Below the pieces are notes generated by a model. The model was not told where the DNA came from and searched no databases. It saw only the letters and a list, made by a program, of their open reading frames with translations. The translations under genes were made by a program, and so were the position numbers. This document shows positions 16,665 through 25,782 of a DNA stretch of 64,000 nucleotides, piece by piece. Positions within the stretch are counted from its first letter, which is position 1, and the number at the start of each line of letters is the position of its first letter. Origin of the DNA: Pseudoflavonifractor sp. 524-17 (GTDB taxonomy: Bacteria; Bacillota; Clostridia; Oscillospirales; Oscillospiraceae); contig NZ_QWEK01000006.1 in NCBI RefSeq assembly GCF_009935845.1, positions 124,001-188,000 of the forward strand, written 5' to 3'.

Positions 16665-16704
16665 CGGGCGGCGGTCTGGGCGCGGAGAATAAGGAGGCGA
16701 CGTC

Positions 16705-17910
16705 TTGGCGCAAAAACTCAAACGGGACCTGACGGTACAGGAGCAGCTGGCCCGGGGGCCGCTGGATATGCCCTTTCTGATGCTGGTGACGCTGCTGACC
16801 ATCATCGGGGTCATCATGGTCTTTTCCGCCTCCTATCCCGTGGCCCTGACGGAGGATAAAAATCCCACGTTCTATTTTATCCGCCAGCTGTTTTTCGGCG
16901 GGGCGGGCCTGGTTTTCATGTGGGTTATCTCCAAGATCAACTACCAGCGCTTCCGTTGGATGTCTATGGGGGTACTGGCGGTATCCATTGTGCTGCTGGT
17001 ACTGGTACTCATCCCCGGCATCGGTGTGGAGGTCAAGAAAGCCCGGCGATGGATCCGGGCCATTGGCCCGCTGCCCCAGTTCCAGCCCTCGGAGGTAGCC
17101 AAGGTGGGGGTAATTATGTACTTCGCCTCCCGGCTGTCCAAGCGGAATACGGAGACGCCCCGGACCATCAGCCCCCGGTCCTATCTCAGCGGACCTTACA
17201 ATTACTTACAGCGTATTGGCTTTCTCGAGCTCATCCCCTACGGTGCGATTTTGGGCGTCATCGTACTGCTGATGATGAAGGAACCCCATATGTCCGGCAC
17301 CATTCTGATTCTGCTGGGGGGTGCGGCGGTGCTCTTCGCCGCTGGGATTAAGCTCTACTGGTTCGCCGCCGGCGGCGCGCTGATGGGCGCTTTGCTGCTG
17401 CTGATGATGAGCGGCTATCAGTCCACCCGGGTGCAGGTGTGGCGGGATCCCTGGGCCTACTACAAGACCGGCGAGGGCTTTCAGATTGTCCAGTCCCTCT
17501 ACGCCATCGGTTCCGGCGGACTGCTGGGGGTGGGCCTGGGCAAGAGCCGGCAGAAATTTTCCTTCCTGCCGGAGCCGGAAAACGACTTTATCTTCCCCAT
17601 TGTCTGCGAGGAGCTGGGCCTGGTGGGGGCGGGGATCATTCTCTTCCTCTTCGCCCTGCTGATCATCCGGGGGTTCTGGATTGCCATTCACGCCCGGGAC
17701 CGGTTCGGCGCCCTGCTGGTGGTGGGCATCATCACTTTGCTGGCGGGCCAGGTGTTTCTGAACATCGCCGTAGTGACCAACCTGATTCCCACCACCGGTA
17801 TCTCTCTGCCCTTCTTCAGTTATGGGGGCACCGCTTTGATGATTCAGCTGGCCGAGATGGGAATGGTATTGAGCGTCTCCCGGCAGATACCGGCGGCCAA
17901 GCAGGGGTAG
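16705..17910 (+). CDS. ftsW: FtsW/SpoVE-type lipid II polymerase
   Basis: This 401-residue polytopic SEDS protein polymerises lipid II together with a class B PBP. Conserved segments include GSGGLLGVGLGKSRQKFSFLPEPENDFIFPIVCEELGL and NLIPTTGISLPFFSYGGTALM. The TTG at 16705 is accepted because AAGGAGG lies 7 nt upstream and no better start exists. murD, often found before ftsW, is absent. SpoVE is an equally possible name, as the SpoVD-like PBP is in the same cluster. Confidence 0.92.
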   Translation: MAQKLKRDLTVQEQLARGPLDMPFLMLVTLLTIIGVIMVFSASYPVALTEDKNPTFYFIRQLFFGGAGLVFMWVISKINYQRFRWMSMGVLAVSIVLLVLVLIPGIGVEVKKARRWIRAIGPLPQFQPSEVAKVGVIMYFASRLSKRNTETPRTISPRSYLSGPYNYLQRIGFLELIPYGAILGVIVLLMMKEPHMSGTILILLGGAAVLFAAGIKLYWFAAGGALMGALLLLMMSGYQSTRVQVWRDPWAYYKTGEGFQIVQSLYAIGSGGLLGVGLGKSRQKFSFLPEPENDFIFPIVCEELGLVGAGIILFLFALLIIRGFWIAIHARDRFGALLVVGIITLLAGQVFLNIAVVTNLIPTTGISLPFFSYGGTALMIQLAEMGMVLSVSRQIPAAKQG

Positions 17911-17980
17911 CGGCTGAGAGAAAAATAAGAAGCTGTGTCCGTTGGTAAAGGATATGGCTTCCAAGAGGATGTGGTAAAAG

Positions 17981-19105
17981 ATGAATGTACTGTTTGCCTG
18001 CGGGGGCACGGCGGGACACATTAATCCCGCGGTGGCCCTGGCCCGGATGTTCCAGCTGCGGGATCCGGACTGTAGAGTGCTCTTCGTGGGGGCGGACGGG
18101 GGCATGGAGACCCGCTTGGTGCCCAAGGAGGGCTATGAGATCCGCACGGTGACCATCACCAATTTCCGCCGCTCCATGACGCCGGCGGCCATCGGCCACA
18201 ACATGAAGACGGTGTTCAACATGGGCCGGTCCAAGAAGCAGGCCAACCGGATTTTAAAGGAATTTCAGCCCGACTTAGTGGTGGGAACAGGGGGATATGC
18301 CTCCTATCCCATTGTCAGCGCGGCGGCGGCCAAGGGGATTCCCACGGCGGTCCACGAGTCCAACGCGGTGCCAGGGCTGACCACCAAGGCCCTGTCCAAG
18401 GTAGTGGACCGGGTGATGGTGGGCTTTGAGGAGAGCCGGGCGCACTACGAGACGCCGGAAAAGGTGGTGGTCACCGGCACGCCGGTGCGGGGAGATTTCT
18501 TTCAGTACACCCGCCGGGAGGCCCGGGAGAAACTGGGCATTGACGACAGCCGGCCGGTGGTAGTGTCAGTGTGGGGCAGCCTGGGCGCGGCGGTAATGAA
18601 CAAGCAGACTGCGGACTTTATCGCCCTGGAGTGCAAGGCGGGGGAACCCTTCCACCATATTCACAGTGCCGGACGGGATTATCAAAGAATCCGCGCCGCT
18701 CTGGAGGAACGGGGAATAGATCTGGAAAAACACCCGTCTATCGACGTGCGGGAGTACATTTACGATATGCCGGTGGTGATGGCGGCGGCGGATTTGGTGC
18801 TGTGCCGGGCGGGGGCGTCCACGATCGCGGAGCTCACCGCCATCGCCAAGCCGGCGGTACTGGTGCCCTCCCCCAATGTGGCGGCGGATCACCAGACCAA
18901 AAACGCCCGGGTCATCGCCGAGGCCGGGGGGGCGGTGCTGCTGCCGGAGAAGGAGTCCTCCGGCCAGCGGCTGTATGAGATTGCCTCCGACCTGCTGGCA
19001 CACAAGGAGAAGCGGGATGCCATGGGAACAGCCCTGCGGCACATGGCCGTGTCTGACGCAGGAGAGCAGATCTACCGTACTTTGCTGGCGCTGACAAAGA
19101 AATAG
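17981..19105 (+). CDS. murG: UDP-GlcNAc:lipid I GlcNAc transferase MurG
   Basis: This 374-residue GT-B glycosyltransferase converts lipid I to lipid II on the inner membrane face. The N-terminal GGTAGHINPAVALA and the C-terminal donor-site region LVLCRAGASTIAELTAIAKPAVLVPSP are diagnostic. The ribosome site (AAGAGGA) is weak and distant. Just upstream (17926-17966) is a 41-bp imperfect inverted repeat with AAGAAGCTGT at its end, possibly a decayed copy of the short repeat family. Confidence 0.96.
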   Translation: MNVLFACGGTAGHINPAVALARMFQLRDPDCRVLFVGADGGMETRLVPKEGYEIRTVTITNFRRSMTPAAIGHNMKTVFNMGRSKKQANRILKEFQPDLVVGTGGYASYPIVSAAAAKGIPTAVHESNAVPGLTTKALSKVVDRVMVGFEESRAHYETPEKVVVTGTPVRGDFFQYTRREAREKLGIDDSRPVVVSVWGSLGAAVMNKQTADFIALECKAGEPFHHIHSAGRDYQRIRAALEERGIDLEKHPSIDVREYIYDMPVVMAAADLVLCRAGASTIAELTAIAKPAVLVPSPNVAADHQTKNARVIAEAGGAVLLPEKESSGQRLYEIASDLLAHKEKRDAMGTALRHMAVSDAGEQIYRTLLALTKK

Positions 19106-19179
19106 GGGCGCTCACCCATTTTTTCTCTCCGCATAGGATAGTTTGAGTAAAATCAAACCGACTTTGCGGAGGATGAAGT

Positions 19180-20442
19180 ATGAAGTCTGCTATACTGATC
19201 AAGGGGGGGCGCCCGCTGGCGGGGACGGTAAAAGTCCACGGGGCGAAGAACAGCGCACTGCCCATTTTGGCGGCGGCCCTGCTGGCCCCGGGAAAGAGCG
19301 TAATCCGCAACTGTCCGCCGCTGTCCGATGTGAACGCCTCTCTGGATATTCTGCGTCATTTGGGCTGTACTGTGGAGCAGGACGGAGACGTAATTGCCGT
19401 GGATGCCTCGACCCTGTCCCGCTGGGACATTCCCGACGGCCTGATGCGGGAGATGCGCTCCTCCGTCATCTTTCTGGGGGCGGTTCTGGGCCGGACGGGG
19501 CAGGCGGAGCTGTCCTTTCCCGGCGGGTGCGAGCTGGGCCCCCGGCCCATTGACCTGCACCTGGCGGCCATCCGTGCCCTGGGAGGCGTGGTGCGGGAGG
19601 ATGGGGGCCGGCTGCGGTGTGCCGGCGGTCTGACCGGCCGGGAAATTATCTTCACCCGGCCCAGCGTAGGCGCTACGGAGAACGCCATGTTGGCCGCGGT
19701 GGCGGCCAGCGGTACGACCATTTTGTGCAATGCCGCCCGGGAGCCGGAGATCGTGGATCTCCAGAACTTTCTGCGCACATTAGGGGCCAGCGTCCGGGGG
19801 GCGGGGACCTCCATGGTGGTGATCGAGGGGGGAAAGCCCCTCCACGGCGGGGAATACACCGTCATGGGAGACCGCATCGTAGCCGCCACCTATCTGGCGG
19901 CGGCGGCCGCCGCCGGGGGAGAGATCGCCGTCTCCGGGGTGACGCCCGGCCATCTGGCCACGGTGTGCGCCGTGCTCGCCGAGGCGGGATGTGTCCTGCG
20001 CCAGGAGGGGGACGTGATCCACCTGGCCAGCCAAGGGCCGCTGGGTGGGGCAAAGCCAGTTCATACCGCGCCCTATCCCGGCTTTCCCACCGACGCGCAG
20101 CCCCCGCTCATGGCCGCGCTGGCCCGGGGGACAGGAATCACCCTCTTTGTGGAGCATATCTTTGACAGCCGCTACCGGCACGTGGATGAGCTGTCCCGCA
20201 TGGGGGCGGACATCCGGGTGGAGAGCCGGGTGGCGGTGGTGTGCGGCGTGCCCAGGCTCCACGGGGCGGCGGTGGAGGCCGCCGACCTGCGGGGCGGCGC
20301 GGCCCTGGTGGTGGCCGCCCTTGCCGCGGAGGGGGAGAGCCGGATTACCGGCCTGAAGCACCTGGACCGGGGCTACTGGAATCTGGAGGAGAGCCTGCGG
20401 GGGCTGGGGGCGGAGGTGGTCCGCCGCCGGCTGGACAGTTAA
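19180..20442 (+). CDS. murA: UDP-GlcNAc 1-carboxyvinyltransferase MurA
   Basis: This 420-residue enzyme performs the first committed step of peptidoglycan synthesis and is the fosfomycin target. Lys23-Asn24 are in GAKNSALP. The catalytic cysteine is residue 117, in PGGCELGPRP, so the enzyme should be fosfomycin-sensitive at the active site. GGAGG precedes the ATG. Its place between murG and divIB is known in Clostridia. Confidence 0.96.
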   Translation: MKSAILIKGGRPLAGTVKVHGAKNSALPILAAALLAPGKSVIRNCPPLSDVNASLDILRHLGCTVEQDGDVIAVDASTLSRWDIPDGLMREMRSSVIFLGAVLGRTGQAELSFPGGCELGPRPIDLHLAAIRALGGVVREDGGRLRCAGGLTGREIIFTRPSVGATENAMLAAVAASGTTILCNAAREPEIVDLQNFLRTLGASVRGAGTSMVVIEGGKPLHGGEYTVMGDRIVAATYLAAAAAAGGEIAVSGVTPGHLATVCAVLAEAGCVLRQEGDVIHLASQGPLGGAKPVHTAPYPGFPTDAQPPLMAALARGTGITLFVEHIFDSRYRHVDELSRMGADIRVESRVAVVCGVPRLHGAAVEAADLRGGAALVVAALAAEGESRITGLKHLDRGYWNLEESLRGLGAEVVRRRLDS

Positions 20443-20526
20443 GAAAATTCTTAGAATTAATTTATGGTTTACCGGCAAAGATTCTGGTATCCTGCTGATT
20501 GAGATACATACGGAGGCGAAGAGCAG

Positions 20527-21408
20527 ATGGCGGCGAGAAAGAGACGGCGACGGCGGCGCAACAGGGGGCGCTTTGGCGTACTCTATAAGCTGCTGTCCAC
20601 GCTGCTCATTCTTGCCGCCATTGTGACCGGGTGCATTGTATTCTTCCGGGTGGATGAGATCATCGTGGAGGGGGAGAGCCGCTATACCGCGGCGGAGATC
20701 ATCGGCTGTCTGGGGGTGGAGCGGGGAGAAAACCTGTTCCAGCTGGACAAATTCAGTATGGCCCGCCAAGTGCGCACCCAGCTGCCCTATATCGACGAGA
20801 TCAGCATCAGCCGCAAACTGCCGGATACTTTGGTGGTGCGGGTGAAGGAGAGCACCGCCATCGCTGTCTTTGAGCACGGCGGATCCTGGTGGCTGCTGGA
20901 CGCCCGGGGCAAGATCCTGGAGCGGGGGGATTCCCTCCTGATCCAGGACCGGCCGGTGCTGCTGGGCATCAACGCCTTGGCCCCCGCGGTGGGCAGTCCT
21001 CTGGCGGTGGAGGAGAGCCAGCAGCAGAAGCTGGCCTGCCTCACCAGTCTGCTGGGGGCGCTGTATGACCGGGGAGTGAGCTGGCGGGTGAGCGAGTTTA
21101 TCGACGTGAGCGAGAGCCGGGTCCGGTTTGGCTACAACGGTACGCTGACGGTGGAGATGCCCCTGTACAGCGACTTTTCCAGCCAGGCCTGGCGGCTGAA
21201 GCGGGCCATGGAGGAGCTGGAGGCCAAAAACGGGAGTATAAGCGGCACCCTGCGCCTGCCGGCGGAGGGAAACCAGGCGTGGCTGCTTACCGAGCGGTGG
21301 ATGCCCGGCAGCGACCTGCCGGAGGCGCCCGGCCAAGACCAGCCGGAGCCAACGACCCAGCCGGATCCCGCCGGCGCGTCCCAGACGGAGCCGCCGGCCG
21401 GGGAATAG
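20527..21408 (+). CDS. ftsQ: FtsQ/DivIB-type division protein
   Basis: This 293-residue protein has a very basic N-terminus (ARKRRRRRRNRGR), one membrane helix (LLSTLLILAAIVTGCIVFF) and then a POTRA domain (RVDEIIVEGESRYTAAEIIGCLGVERGENLF, then VRTQLPYIDEISISRKLPDTLVVRVKES). This is the FtsQ/DivIB layout that binds FtsL/DivIC outside the membrane. The Pro/Glu/Thr-rich tail is probably disordered. GGAGG is upstream of the ATG. Confidence 0.88.
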   Translation: MAARKRRRRRRNRGRFGVLYKLLSTLLILAAIVTGCIVFFRVDEIIVEGESRYTAAEIIGCLGVERGENLFQLDKFSMARQVRTQLPYIDEISISRKLPDTLVVRVKESTAIAVFEHGGSWWLLDARGKILERGDSLLIQDRPVLLGINALAPAVGSPLAVEESQQQKLACLTSLLGALYDRGVSWRVSEFIDVSESRVRFGYNGTLTVEMPLYSDFSSQAWRLKRAMEELEAKNGSISGTLRLPAEGNQAWLLTERWMPGSDLPEAPGQDQPEPTTQPDPAGASQTEPPAGE

Positions 21409-21477
21409 GCAGAGGAATTTCTGCGAAATGTTCTTTTTGGCCCCGTTCTCTTTGGGAAAGGGGCAGGGAGGAAGTAC

Positions 21478-22233
21478 ATGGCACAACTGAAACGGAAACG
21501 GGGCGAGCTGGCGGTGGTATTTTCCTTTGGCCTGCTGGGTTTTCTGCTGGCGCTCCAGCTGAAGAGTGTGAAGCTGAACACAGCGGTGGAGACCACCGGC
21601 GCCGCCCGTCTGGAGACCCTGCAGGAGTTGTACAACAACATGGCGGCGGAGCGGGACGAGCTGAAGCTCCGCCTGGACGAGGCCCAGGGCGAGCTGGAGG
21701 AGTACCGGTCCGCCGCAGCCTCCGGACAGGGGAGCGAGGCGCTGAAGACGGAAGTGGACCGTCTTTCTGTCATCGCGGGACTCACCGATGTGGAGGGTCC
21801 CGGGGTTATGGTGGTGCTCAACGACTCCAAGGCGGAAAATACCACCGGGGACGAGATGGACTACCTCATCCACGACAGCGACCTGCTCACAGTCATCAAT
21901 GAGCTGCGGGCCGCTGGGGCCCAGGCCATCTCCTTCAACGGGGAGCGGATTCTGGCCACCAGCGAGGTGCGCTGTGCCGGTCCGGTGGTCATGGTCAACG
22001 GCAAGCGGTTCGCCGCCCCCTTTGTTATCTACGCCATCGGTGACCCCACCACGCTGTACAACGCCCTGACGATGCGAAACGGCGTGGTAGACGTGTTAGG
22101 GCAGTGGAAAATTCAGGTGAATGTGACCATGAGTGACTGTCTCCTGATTGAGAAGTACACCGGAATCATTCAGACCGGCCACCTCCGCCCCGCCGCAGCG
22201 GTGGGGGAGGAGGAGAGGGGGGGCGAGGGATAG
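21478..22233 (+). CDS. DUF881 family protein
   Basis: This 251-residue protein has an N-terminal membrane helix (LAVVFSFGLLGFLLALQL), a coiled coil of about 70 residues and a C-terminal DUF881 domain (GPGVMVVLNDSKAE, then DLLTVINELRAAGAQAISFNGERI, then ATSEVRCAGPVVMVNG). DUF881 proteins sit in division clusters of Firmicutes and Actinobacteria; their biochemical role is not established. It overlaps the sbp start by one base. Confidence 0.9.
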   Translation: MAQLKRKRGELAVVFSFGLLGFLLALQLKSVKLNTAVETTGAARLETLQELYNNMAAERDELKLRLDEAQGELEEYRSAAASGQGSEALKTEVDRLSVIAGLTDVEGPGVMVVLNDSKAENTTGDEMDYLIHDSDLLTVINELRAAGAQAISFNGERILATSEVRCAGPVVMVNGKRFAAPFVIYAIGDPTTLYNALTMRNGVVDVLGQWKIQVNVTMSDCLLIEKYTGIIQTGHLRPAAAVGEEERGGEG

Positions 22234-22586
22234 TGCTCTATCTGGAGTTTGTGGGACTGGCCATCGGGCTGCTGGCAGGCTGGCTGTTCCCCTGGACCAT
22301 CCCGCCCCAGTGGTCCCTCTATGTGGCCGCAGGGCTGCTGGGAGCGCTGGATTCCGGCTTGGGCGGGTGCAATGCCCGGCTGAAAGGCCAGTTTAAACTG
22401 AGCATTTTTCTCTCGGGCGCCGTGGGAAACACGTTGATTGCCGTATTTTTGACCTGGCTGGGGGAAAAAATTGGAATCCCGCTGTATTTGGCGGCGGTAG
22501 TGGTCTTCGGCACCCGAATGTTCCAAAACTTCGCAGAAATCCGAAGGGAGCTATTGACTAACCGGCAGAAAAGCAATAAAATATAA
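22233..22586 (+). CDS. sbp: Small basic protein (DUF1290, Sbp)
   Basis: This 117-residue protein has three predicted membrane helices (FVGLAIGLLAGWLF, LYVAAGLLGALDSGLGG, IFLSGAVGNTLIAVFLTWLG). The block GLLGALDSGLGGCNARLKGQF is characteristic of the Sbp family found upstream of ftsZ. The GTG start at 22233 overlaps the preceding TAG. Its role is unknown, presumably at the septal membrane. Confidence 0.88.
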   Translation: MLYLEFVGLAIGLLAGWLFPWTIPPQWSLYVAAGLLGALDSGLGGCNARLKGQFKLSIFLSGAVGNTLIAVFLTWLGEKIGIPLYLAAVVVFGTRMFQNFAEIRRELLTNRQKSNKI

Positions 22587-22634
22587 AGAGGTATATTTTG
22601 TGTGACCTGGGTCTTGTTTAAAAATTGCCGGTAC

Positions 22635-22659
22635 GCTCCCCAAAGAGCGGGGCTTTTTT
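22635..22659 (+). terminator. Weak intrinsic terminator before ftsZ
   Basis: GCTCC pairs with GGGGC, with one G-U pair, around a 9-nt loop and is followed by six T. It would end or reduce transcription from the long cluster, leaving ftsZ to its own promoter, which I could not identify clearly. Confidence 0.45.
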
Positions 22660-22788
22660 CACCTCTCTCCATTGAGACAAGGCCTGACCCGCGCCGCTTC
22701 CGGCGAACGAAACACCGGGCCGCGCGGGCCGCTTGAACAGAAGCGCTAGAGAGATAGATGTTGAATTGTTTACATAGGAGGAGCAGTT

Positions 22789-23967
22789 ATGGCGATTGGA
22801 CTGGATACCGGGCCTGACAACGTGGTTACCATAAAGGTGATCGGTGTGGGCGGCGGCGGAAATAACGTGGTCAACCGTATGATCGAGTCGGGAATGAGCG
22901 GTGTGGACTTTATTGCCGCCAACACAGACAAGCCATTTCTGGATGCGTCTCGGGCGACGTATAAGGTCCAGTTGGGCGAGAAGCTTACCGGCGGCCGGGG
23001 CGCGGGCGCTGACCCGGAGAAGGGGCGCAAGGCGGCGGAGGAGAGCCGGGCGCAGATTGCAAAAACTCTGGAAAATACCGACATGGTGTTTATTACCGCC
23101 GGAATGGGCGGGGGTACCGGCACCGGGGCGGCCCCAATTGTGGCGGATATCGCCAAGGAGATGGGGATCCTGACCGTGGGCGTGGTGACCAAGCCCTTTA
23201 ATTTCGAAGGACGCCGCCGGATGAACCAGGCGGAGAAGGGGATCGAGGATCTGCGGGACAAGGTGGACAGCCTTGTGGTAATCCCCAACGAGCGGCTGAA
23301 GTATGTCAGTGACCAGAAGATCACCCTGTACAACGCGTTTGAGATTGCCGACGATGTGCTGCACCAGGCGGTGCAGTCCATCTCCGACCTGATTAAGAAG
23401 ACCGGCCTAATCAACCTGGACTTCGCCGACGTGTCCGCGGTGATGAAGGACGCAGGTATGGCCCACATGGGCGTGGGCCGGGCCGCCGGTAAAAACAAGG
23501 CGGAGGAGGCGGCCCGCCTGGCCATCTCCAGCCCCCTGCTGGAGACCTCCATTGACGGCGCCAAGGGCGTGCTGATCAACTTCACCGGCTGTATGGACAT
23601 GAGCCTGGACGAGGTGGACGCCGCCGCCGGCCTGGTGCGGGAGGCGGTCCACCCCGACGCAAACATCATTTTCGGCACCAGCTTTGACGAGAGTATGGAG
23701 GATGAGATCCGCATTACGGTGATCGCCACCGGATTTGAGGAGGAGTATGCCGGGGCGCTGTCCAGCAAGCCCTTCTCCGCCCCTGCGGAGCGCAAGCCGG
23801 AGCCCGCGCCGGTCACCCCCATTACTCCCATTACGGAGAGCGGCGGCTTTGGCAGCACTGCCGTACCGCCTGCCCCCGCTCCCACCCCTGCCTTCGGCGG
23901 TGAGAGCACCGGCATGACCGACGACGGCTGGGACGACATCTTCAAGATCTTCAATCAGAAGCACTGA
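22789..23967 (+). CDS. ftsZ: Cell division GTPase FtsZ
   Basis: This 392-residue tubulin homologue forms the Z ring. Visible motifs are [14 protein letters not shown] (nucleotide binding), the tubulin signature [12 protein letters not shown] and the T7 loop region [12 protein letters not shown] Pro-rich linker follows residue 320 and the C-terminal peptide is [15 protein letters not shown], shorter than the usual ZipA/FtsA-binding tail but acidic-hydrophobic. AGGAGG precedes the ATG. Confidence 0.98.
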   Translation: MAIGLDTGPDNVVTIKVIGVGGGGNNVVNRMIESGMSGVDFIAANTDKPFLDASRATYKVQLGEKLTGGRGAGADPEKGRKAAEESRAQIAKTLENTDMVFITAGMGGGTGTGAAPIVADIAKEMGILTVGVVTKPFNFEGRRRMNQAEKGIEDLRDKVDSLVVIPNERLKYVSDQKITLYNAFEIADDVLHQAVQSISDLIKKTGLINLDFADVSAVMKDAGMAHMGVGRAAGKNKAEEAARLAISSPLLETSIDGAKGVLINFTGCMDMSLDEVDAAAGLVREAVHPDANIIFGTSFDESMEDEIRITVIATGFEEEYAGALSSKPFSAPAERKPEPAPVTPITPITESGGFGSTAVPPAPAPTPAFGGESTGMTDDGWDDIFKIFNQKH

Positions 23968-23975
23968 GAGAAAAA

Positions 23976-24012
23976 CCGTGCCGCAGAGCCCTGCTCTGCG
24001 GCACGGTTTTTT
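23976..24012. terminator. ftsZ terminator
   Basis: A perfect 14-bp stem (23976-23989 with 23993-24006) with a 3-nt loop is preceded by AAAAA and followed by TTTTTT. It can therefore act in both directions, for ftsZ and, less directly, for the convergent MATE gene. Confidence 0.93.
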
Positions 24013-24064
24013 CCGAGTGTCAAAAAACGCAAAAATTGAAGGCTTCGGAGGGAAGGATAGTGTG

Positions 24065-24090
24065 AAAGGGAACCGTCAGGGTTCCCTTTT
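24065..24090. repeat. Hairpin in the ftsZ-MATE gap
   Basis: AAAGGGAACC pairs with GGTTCCCTTT around a 5-nt loop, with T on one side and A on the other, so it is terminator-like in both directions. It is one of four consecutive hairpins in this gap. Confidence 0.6.
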
Positions 24091-24104
24091 GCGTCCAAGC
24101 AAAC

Positions 24105-24138
24105 CAGTTTTCAGAACTTTTCGAAGTTCTGAAAACTG
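24105..24138. repeat. 15-bp perfect hairpin with TTCG loop
   Basis: CAGTTTTCAGAACTT (24105-24119) pairs perfectly with 24124-24138 around TTCG, one of the most stable tetraloops in RNA. The A/T-rich, perfectly paired stem suggests a repeat or a structured RNA end rather than a random palindrome. Confidence 0.6.
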
Positions 24139-24142
24139 CGCT

Positions 24143-24174
24143 CAGCCTGGCGAAAATACTTTTTCGGCAGGCTG
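24143..24174. repeat. 32-nt palindromic repeat, copy 1
   Basis: CAGCCTGGCGAAAATA and its imperfect complement ending GGCAGGCTG form a hairpin. A near-identical 32-nt unit occurs at 62673-62704, 38 kb away. Short palindromes repeated between genes are of the REP class. Confidence 0.7.
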
Positions 24175-24204
24175 AAAAAACGCAAAATTCGCCCCGCTGC
24201 GTGG

Positions 24205-25578
24205 TCAGGCGGCGTCCTCCTCCGGCATGGGTCGGATGACCCGGACATAAATGGAGCGCAGGAAGACGGCGCACAGGAGAGTAGCCACACACTCGGCGAT
24301 GGGGAAAGCCCACCAGATGAGCTCCAGCCGGCCAGTGAGGGAGAGGAAAAACGCCGTGGGGAGGAGAACCAGCAGCTGACGGATCATGGAGATGCCCATG
24401 CTGAGGAAGCCATGGCCCAAAGACTGCATGGTAGAGGTGACAATGATATTAAAGCCTACAAAGAGGAAGGCAAAGCTGATGGACTTCAGGGCAGGGATAC
24501 CAATGGCCAGCATATTTTCCGATGCCTTGAACAGCAGCAGAATCTGGGAGCTGAAAAACTGGATGAGGAGGAAGCCGGCCAGCATAATGGCACTGGCAAA
24601 GAGAATGCCCAGGCGGATGGTGTCGGTCATGCGCTTTTTCTTCTTCGCGCCGTAGTTATAGGCGATAATGGGGACTAACCCGTTATTCAGACCGAAGACC
24701 GGCATAAAGACAAAGCTCTGGAATTTGAAGTAGATGCCCAGCACTGCGTTGGCCGTGGAGGTGAAGGCCCCCAGAATCTGGTTGAGAGCGAAGGTCATGG
24801 CCGAGCCGATGGAGTTCATTACAATAGAGGGCAGGCCCACGCTGTAGATACGGGAGATGATGTACCAGTTAGGCCGGAAGCCCCGGAACTGGAGCTGGAT
24901 GTCGCTGTTATACCGCCAGTTGAACAGGCCGGCCAGGGCGGCGGCGGCAAACTGTCCGATGACCGTGGCTACAGCGGCGCCGTCAATACCCATAGCTGGG
25001 AAGGGCCCCCAGCCGAAGATGAGAATGGGGTCCAGGATAAGATTGGTGATGGCCCCCAGACTCTGGGTGATCATAGTATAGAAGGTGCGGCCGGTGGACT
25101 GGAGCAGCCGCTCCAACATAATCTCCAAAAAGAGGCCGGCGCAGAAGAGAGAGCAGATGCGCAGATAAGAGGCGCCATAGCCGATAATGGCCTCACTGGT
25201 GGTCTGGAGGCGGAAAAACAGCTCAGAGAAGAGGCCTCCCAGCAGCATGAAGAGGAGCAGGCTGACCACAGTGAGAAAGAGGCCGTTGGTGGCGGCAGCG
25301 TTGGCCTGGGCAGTGTTTTTTTCCCCCAGGCTACGGGAGAGCAGGGCGTTGACGCCTACGCTGGTGCCCACCGCGATGGCGATAAGCAGGTTTTGGAAGG
25401 GAAAGGCCAGCGAGACGGCGGTAAGGGCGTCCTCGCTGATCCAAGAGACGAAGATGCTGTCCACCACATTGTACAGGGCCTGGATCAGCATGGAGAGCAT
25501 CATGGGCAAAGACATGGTAAGGATCAGCCTCCCCACCGGCATGACGCCCATTCTGTTTTCAGGGACACGCTCTGACAT
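24205..25578 (-). CDS. MATE family efflux transporter
   Basis: This 457-residue protein has twelve predicted membrane helices in two similar halves, typical of cation-coupled multidrug exporters of the MATE group (MPVGRLILTMSLPMMLSMLIQALYNVVDSIFVSWI at the start of half one). AGGAGG lies 8 nt before the ATG at 25578. It runs convergently toward ftsZ. The substrate cannot be read from sequence. Confidence 0.93.
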   Translation of the reverse strand: MSERVPENRMGVMPVGRLILTMSLPMMLSMLIQALYNVVDSIFVSWISEDALTAVSLAFPFQNLLIAIAVGTSVGVNALLSRSLGEKNTAQANAAATNGLFLTVVSLLLFMLLGGLFSELFFRLQTTSEAIIGYGASYLRICSLFCAGLFLEIMLERLLQSTGRTFYTMITQSLGAITNLILDPILIFGWGPFPAMGIDGAAVATVIGQFAAAALAGLFNWRYNSDIQLQFRGFRPNWYIISRIYSVGLPSIVMNSIGSAMTFALNQILGAFTSTANAVLGIYFKFQSFVFMPVFGLNNGLVPIIAYNYGAKKKKRMTDTIRLGILFASAIMLAGFLLIQFFSSQILLLFKASENMLAIGIPALKSISFAFLFVGFNIIVTSTMQSLGHGFLSMGISMIRQLLVLLPTAFFLSLTGRLELIWWAFPIAECVATLLCAVFLRSIYVRVIRPMPEEDAA

Positions 25579-25602
25579 TTGAATAACCTCCTGAAAAGTG
25601 GA

Positions 25603-25624
25603 GCCGCAGCACCCCGGCTGCGGC
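25603..25624 (-). promoter_or_regulatory. Leader hairpin of the MATE gene
   Basis: GCCGCAGC pairs with GCTGCGGC between the MATE promoter and its ribosome site. It could modulate expression or be a read-through barrier. There is no T run in the sense of the MATE mRNA. Confidence 0.4.
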
Positions 25625-25655
25625 AGTTTTGTATTTCCTTCGATTCAGCAGGTCT

Positions 25656-25685
25656 ATTATACTGTAGAGTTGGCGGAAAGGTCAA
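25656..25685 (-). promoter_or_regulatory. Promoter of the MATE gene
   Basis: On the minus strand TTGACC (25685-25680) and a perfect TATAAT (25661-25656) are 18 bp apart. Confidence 0.75.
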
Positions 25686-25782
25686 TTACCTGGAGACAAG
25701 TTTGTGAAAAGGTGATGAATGTAGGACAAAAGAAGGACTCACTGTGAGGGAAGGAATTAAAAATTGAACAAAAAAGAGCCAG

